Source: Prochlorococcus sp. AG-409-N21 (GTDB lineage: Bacteria > Cyanobacteriota > Cyanobacteriia > PCC-6307 > Cyanobiaceae). Taken from it: a DNA stretch of 49,913 bases. The number at the start of each line of letters is the position of its first letter. The first letter of the stretch is position 1. The DNA lies in NCBI GenBank assembly GCA_003215415.1, contig QCKK01000002.1, positions 1-49,913 of the forward strand. Reading direction: 5' to 3'. Shown here piece after piece: positions 46,018-49,913 of this stretch. The notes under the pieces were generated by a model that did not search any database, had not been told where the DNA came from, and worked only from the letters and a program-made list of their open reading frames with translations. The position numbers were made by a program, and so were the translations under genes.

Positions 46018-47598
46018 ATGCGAATGGTGACTAAGCGTTCAGTTCTCAAAATTATCCCTTTTCTGAGCATACCTGTCTCAATATTGGCCATTGGTTGCAT
46101 AAGCCTTTTTGCCAAAGCTCAAGGCCTCCCAAGTGCAAAGAATAAACACCTCTTAACTCATTTAAAGGTTCCTGGGCCTCCAAGGCTTACTCCAGAGAAT
46201 GAAGTCCTATGGATAGGAATAGAGTCTTATCTGGGAAAAAGTGAAGGGTCAAAGAAAGTTAGTGATCTCAAGCTAACCAGTTCAAGTGGATTAGTGCGCA
46301 TTCAAGATGCCAATGGTTTAATCCATAAAGCTGCAGAAATAACTATTACTTGGCGCAAAGTCCCTGTAAAAGAATCAATAAAAATTGCTCGTTTTATTAA
46401 AGGTCCATTTGCAAGCTTTGAATCAGCTCAAAAAGTTGCATTTGAATTACGCAAATCTGGATATAATCCACATATTGCCAATCCAAGCATGTGGGAGGTC
46501 TGGCTGCCTAGTAATACACAACTTACCCAAGATTTAAATTTCAGTTTATGGAAAGAAAGCATTACTGATGTAATTCAACCATTCCTCAAAGGGGCTACCA
46601 CTAACCATATGCTTGTAGGACCGATAGAAATTCAATCTGAAGAAGGATTAAAAATCCATGGTGGTTCATACAAAGGGCCTTTTCTATTGCAAGCAAATGC
46701 TTATGGTAGCTGGACTCTTGTTGAACAAGTTCCTATTAAGAGATATTTAGCAGGTGTACTTCCTCATGAAATAGGTTCGAATTCTCCGAAAGAAGCTTTA
46801 AAAGCACAATCTGTGCTCGCAAGAACATGGGCTATAGCAAATAGCCATCGATTTGTTATAGATGGTTATCACCTTTGTGCCAACACTCAATGTCAAGTAT
46901 ATAAACACCCAAACAAGGCAAGCAATGAGGTTAAAAAAGCAATAGCAAATACTAAGGATATCGTACTTAGCTGGCAAAAAGAACCGATAAATGCTGTTTA
47001 TCATGCAACAAATGGTGGAATAATGGCTGCAGCATCAGAAGCCTGGGCAATAGAAAATGTTCCATATTTAAAACCCACAATTGATGGGAGCAGGCAATGG
47101 ACTAAAGAATTCAAATTACCAATAAAAAAATCTTCTGATTTACGTACATTTCTAAAGCTTAGTAATGGTGCCCATGGCCAAAACCATCCTCGGTTTAGAT
47201 GGAGCAAAAAACTGACTGCACAAGATATAGAAAAATCTCTCCTAATAGAGCAAAAATCTTTTAAAAGACCTTTTCAAATTAAAGTCTTGGAACGTGGAAC
47301 TAGCGGAAGAGTGATTTCCTTAGAGATAAGAGGTAGTGGACAAAATCAAAATTTGGTTTTGCGGCATGACAAAATTCGAAAATCTTTACCCCAATTAGCC
47401 AGCACACTCTTTGTAGTAGACCAAATAAGTAAAGAAGAGTGGCTGTTTTCAGGTGGAGGATTTGGACATGGGGTTGGGCTTTCGCAAGCTGGCGCAATTG
47501 ATCTAGCCAAAAAAGGATGGAATCACAAGCAAATTCTTCGTCACTATTACCCCGGCACAAGCTATGGACCTTTGCATGACTTGTTAAAAGACCCTTAG
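46018..47598 (+). CDS. SpoIID/LytB domain protein
   Basis: A 526-residue exported protein: a signal or anchor span at residues 11-33 (IIPFLSIPVSILAIGCISLF), then a long N-terminal region with a SPOR-like segment (FIKGPFASFESAQKVAFELR). The SpoIID domain follows: RYLAGVLPHEIGSNSPKEAL, KAQSVLARTWAIANSHRF, NTQCQVYKHPNKASNEVKKA, AVYHATNGGIMAAASEAW and the terminal SGGGFGHGVGLSQAGAIDLA, KKGWNHKQILRHYYPGTSYG. SpoIID proteins are lytic transglycosylases or amidase enhancers acting on peptidoglycan; in cyanobacteria the role is unclear. It lies 23 bases upstream of the GT2 gene on the same strand. Confidence 0.9.
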   Translation: MRMVTKRSVLKIIPFLSIPVSILAIGCISLFAKAQGLPSAKNKHLLTHLKVPGPPRLTPENEVLWIGIESYLGKSEGSKKVSDLKLTSSSGLVRIQDANGLIHKAAEITITWRKVPVKESIKIARFIKGPFASFESAQKVAFELRKSGYNPHIANPSMWEVWLPSNTQLTQDLNFSLWKESITDVIQPFLKGATTNHMLVGPIEIQSEEGLKIHGGSYKGPFLLQANAYGSWTLVEQVPIKRYLAGVLPHEIGSNSPKEALKAQSVLARTWAIANSHRFVIDGYHLCANTQCQVYKHPNKASNEVKKAIANTKDIVLSWQKEPINAVYHATNGGIMAAASEAWAIENVPYLKPTIDGSRQWTKEFKLPIKKSSDLRTFLKLSNGAHGQNHPRFRWSKKLTAQDIEKSLLIEQKSFKRPFQIKVLERGTSGRVISLEIRGSGQNQNLVLRHDKIRKSLPQLASTLFVVDQISKEEWLFSGGGFGHGVGLSQAGAIDLAKKGWNHKQILRHYYPGTSYGPLHDLLKDP

Positions 47599-47621
47599 AG
47601 TCAAGCAATTAAGTAAGTTTC

Positions 47622-48944
47622 ATGGTCGCGGCTGCCTTAAATAGGGATCGCCGACGTAGCAAAGCAGCCCTATTCCTAATTCTCTGCGGTTGGGCTGGAG
47701 CAATCCCCCATTGGCTAGAACCGGGGAAAAGCTTAATTCCTGCATTCACTCTGGCTTTCTTGCTTGGAGGCTATGGTCTTCATACCGTTTTAAGCCAACG
47801 TAAAGTCCTACCTAAACTTCTAGAAAATGGTCAATGGGCAGAAAGCAATAATAAAGACTGGCCCAATGTAGATATTCTAGTAGCAGCAAGAGATGAAGAG
47901 ACTGTTTTAGAAAGACTAGTGGAACAATTAAAAGCGCTTAGCTATTCAAAAAACAAGCTAAAGATATGGATTATAAATGATGGCAGCCAAGACAAAACCT
48001 CAATAATTCTTGATAATTTAGCTGAACAATCTGAAGATTTAAATATAATTCATAGATCTAGAAATGCTGGTGGCGGTAAATCAGGAGCACTAAATACTGC
48101 ATTGAAGAAAACCCAAGGAGAATGGCTGCTAATACTTGATGCAGATGCTCAATTAGAAAAAAATGTCTTGCAAAGAATAATTCCCATTGCAGTAGATGGT
48201 GGATGGGCAGGTTTGCAATTGCGAAAAGCGGTTGTCAACGGAAACCATAATCTTCTTACTAAGCTCCAATCTATGGAAATGGCTATGGATGCAGTAATTC
48301 AACAAGGACGTTTAGCAACTAATGGAGTAGTGGAATTAAGAGGAAACGGACAACTTTTAAAAAAATCAGAACTTGAAAGATGTGGTGGGTTTAACGAAGA
48401 AACTGTTACTGATGATCTAGATCTTAGCTTCCGCTTATTAAGCAATAGAGGACTAATTAGTATCCTTTGGGATCCACCAATAGGCGAAGAAGCTGTAGAT
48501 AATTTCTATGCTCTTTGGAAACAAAGGCAGCGATGGGCAGAAGGAGGTCTACAACGATTTTTTGATTATTGGCCTGTTCTAATTTCGAGAAAGCTATCTA
48601 GATTCCAAAAACAAGATCTAGCAGCTTTCTTCCTTTTGCAATATGCACTTCCAGTTGTGTCATTTGCAGATTTAATTACAACAATATTGACTAAAACAAT
48701 TCCAACTTACTGGCCACTATCAATAGTTGCTTTCAGTGTCTCAGGATTGGCTTTCTGGAAAGGTTGCCAAAACAAAACAGAAGGTCCAGATTTGCCATCA
48801 CCTAATTTGACGAACTTATTAATGGCAATTCTATACTTAGGCCATTGGTTTATTGTAATTCCATGGGTCACAATCAAGATGAGCATATTTCCTAAAAAAC
48901 TTATGTGGATTAAAACAGTTCACAAAGGTAAGTTATTAAATTAA
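47622..48944 (+). CDS. Processive-type family 2 glycosyltransferase, membrane-bound
   Basis: A 440-residue protein with two N-terminal spans (residues 14-32 and 38-56), a GT2 catalytic domain and C-terminal spans. Motifs: VDILVAARDEETVLERLVEQ, IWIINDGSQDKTSIIL, GGKSGALNTALKKTQGEWLL, ILDADAQLEKNVL (DxD), NGQLLKKSELERCGGF, TDDLDLSFRLLSNRG and KQRQRWAEGGLQRF, the QxxRW signature of processive or chain-making enzymes. ATG at 47622. It is probably co-transcribed with the SpoIID gene, so it may make a wall-linked or envelope glycan. The acceptor is unknown. Confidence 0.88.
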   Translation: MVAAALNRDRRRSKAALFLILCGWAGAIPHWLEPGKSLIPAFTLAFLLGGYGLHTVLSQRKVLPKLLENGQWAESNNKDWPNVDILVAARDEETVLERLVEQLKALSYSKNKLKIWIINDGSQDKTSIILDNLAEQSEDLNIIHRSRNAGGGKSGALNTALKKTQGEWLLILDADAQLEKNVLQRIIPIAVDGGWAGLQLRKAVVNGNHNLLTKLQSMEMAMDAVIQQGRLATNGVVELRGNGQLLKKSELERCGGFNEETVTDDLDLSFRLLSNRGLISILWDPPIGEEAVDNFYALWKQRQRWAEGGLQRFFDYWPVLISRKLSRFQKQDLAAFFLLQYALPVVSFADLITTILTKTIPTYWPLSIVAFSVSGLAFWKGCQNKTEGPDLPSPNLTNLLMAILYLGHWFIVIPWVTIKMSIFPKKLMWIKTVHKGKLLN

Positions 48945-48953
48945 CACCTTACC

Positions 48954-49913
48954 TTATAAGTCTATATCTAATACCTTACCATTGAAGAAATCAGCAAGAA
49001 CTTCTGCTTTACCCTCAATTTGGTCTTGAAGTAATAATTTATCCTGAGGAGGATTGTCCTGCTCAGGTTTCTTGATTTTATTGTTGAATTCTTGATTAAT
49101 ATCCTTTTGCGAATTATTACTTATAATTTGATCTAATGATTTATTGTCAGGATCTTTTGCTTCATTATTTTTGAGATTAGTATTTGCATAATCTTTAGGC
49201 TGATCTATATAGTCCTTTATAGTAATTCTTCTAGAGCTGCCAATAACTTTAATGATGGCTTTCTCAATTAAACCCAAACGACTTTGAACCATAGTTGTCC
49301 AATTCCCTGCAACCTCAATCACGGCGATTTCATTGCTTAATTCAATCAATTTTGCTTGCTGAGATAGAAGCATTCTTGTAGAAGGAAGCTCAAGAGATCC
49401 AAGAATTTGCTGCCATAATTCTGCGAGATTTATTTGTTCTTTAGAAGTATTTTTGATCGAAGCATTTGATTTCAATTGCTTGTTATTTATCAAAACATCA
49501 TTTCCCATACTTTTATTTTGGACAGAAGGAGGGTTGTCTTTTTTTCTTGTAGATAAAAGTGAATCTTCAATTGGCAAGTTTTTCGCTGGGATTAGCCTCT
49601 TGGTTGAAGCTCCGGAAATATCTTCTGCGCTCGAAAGCAAACCTAATAATAAAACTTCAAGCCATAATCTTGGCTGTAAACTATTTCGTAATTGAGATTC
49701 GCTATTCTTTAATATAGACTGCCATTCTAAGAGTTTCTTAATACCTATATCCTTAGACAAAGGAATTAATTCTTGATATAAGTTTAAAGAAATGCTTGCA
49801 AGTTCAGGTCTATTAGGTGCGACACAAATCAATACTAAGTCTCTAAGTACAGCTGTTAAACCTTGTAAAACCGCCATAGAATCTCTGCCTTCATCAAGCA
49901 AAAAGCGTGCGGA
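48954..49913 (-). CDS. dnaX: DNA polymerase III subunit gamma/tau, C-terminal part (partial)
   Basis: Clamp-loader subunit; the window ends inside the gene. The visible 319 residues include RFLLDEGRDSMAVLQGLTAV, LRDLVLICVAPNRPELASI and LQPRLWLEVLLLGLLS, the conserved domain III that follows the AAA+ core. Then comes a serine- and asparagine-rich linker and a second conserved block, NLAELWQQILGSLELPSTRM (then LLSQQAKLIEL), typical of the tau tail in cyanobacteria. The rest is low-complexity (KNNEAKDPDNKSLDQIISNN). The 5' part, with the ATPase and zinc site, lies beyond 49913. Confidence 0.9.
   Translation of the reverse strand, partial: SARFLLDEGRDSMAVLQGLTAVLRDLVLICVAPNRPELASISLNLYQELIPLSKDIGIKKLLEWQSILKNSESQLRNSLQPRLWLEVLLLGLLSSAEDISGASTKRLIPAKNLPIEDSLLSTRKKDNPPSVQNKSMGNDVLINNKQLKSNASIKNTSKEQINLAELWQQILGSLELPSTRMLLSQQAKLIELSNEIAVIEVAGNWTTMVQSRLGLIEKAIIKVIGSSRRITIKDYIDQPKDYANTNLKNNEAKDPDNKSLDQIISNNSQKDINQEFNNKIKKPEQDNPPQDKLLLQDQIEGKAEVLADFFNGKVLDIDL

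Overview
The window is a chromosomal piece of a marine picocyanobacterium, most likely a Prochlorococcus. The base composition is AT-rich and genes are packed with gaps of a few bases or ATGA overlaps. It carries psaD, a ho1-pebA-pebB bilin cassette, a cyanobacterial-type gshA, a panC-cmk fusion, glycolate oxidase subunits, a DUF1651 protein and a Yfr1-type small RNA. The strain assignment is inferred from gene content, not from any search.

Layout. 1-3.6 kb: a tandem-domain cobalamin adenosyltransferase (cut by the left edge), larE, speD, recF and, divergently, tRNA-Arg(CCG). 3.7-9.9 kb: a tight minus-strand run trpE-gshA-ppc-GNAT acetyltransferase. 9.9-14.2 kb: mrp-rodA-degenerate histidine kinase, followed by psaD with its own leader. 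14.4-17.9 kb: hemF, a cell-wall amidase-like protein, a CCB2/CCB4-like cytochrome b6f assembly protein, an RNase D-type exonuclease and a small unknown. 18.0-19.4 kb: a lipid-A-disaccharide-synthase-like glycosyltransferase whose reading frame runs into the antisense of tRNA-Cys(GCA).

About 19.5-24.9 kb is a low-density accessory island next to tRNA-Cys. It holds a serine recombinase in an ATGA-coupled chain with a 68-residue protein and a 37-residue membrane peptide, then a second 32-residue membrane peptide. Next come a 13-base tandem repeat directly abutting the promoter of a variant Yfr1 small RNA, decayed sugar-biosynthesis genes (a WbuC-like cupin and a frameshifted epimerase), and a duplicated small-RNA-like element flanking a small membrane protein gene. 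A DUF1651 protein and lineage-specific small proteins complete it. This is the most unusual part of the window.

24.9-33.5 kb: purM, panC-cmk, a low-molecular-weight tyrosine phosphatase, the ho1/pebA/pebB cassette (heme to phycoerythrobilin), an unknown protein, a GtrA-ChbG/YdjC fusion and a convergent dolichyl-phosphate-type GT2; the last two may form one polyprenol-linked sugar modification system. 33.6-40.0 kb: icd, then glcF, a four-carbon sugar acid kinase family gene and glcE in an interleaved arrangement, and an aldose epimerase. 40.0-49.9 kb: alpha/beta hydrolase, cation/H+ antiporter, glgP, rpmI-rplT, a SpoIID-domain protein, a processive-type GT2 and the 3' part of dnaX cut by the right edge.

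Together the housekeeping genes cover carbon entry and storage (ppc, icd, glgP), photorespiratory glycolate oxidation (glcE/F), tetrapyrrole and bilin synthesis (hemF, ho1, pebA, pebB), photosystem I and b6f assembly (psaD, CCB-like, possibly mrp) and the cell envelope (rodA, SpoIID, amidase-like, several glycosyltransferases). All calls come from reading translations and motifs by eye; no database search was run.
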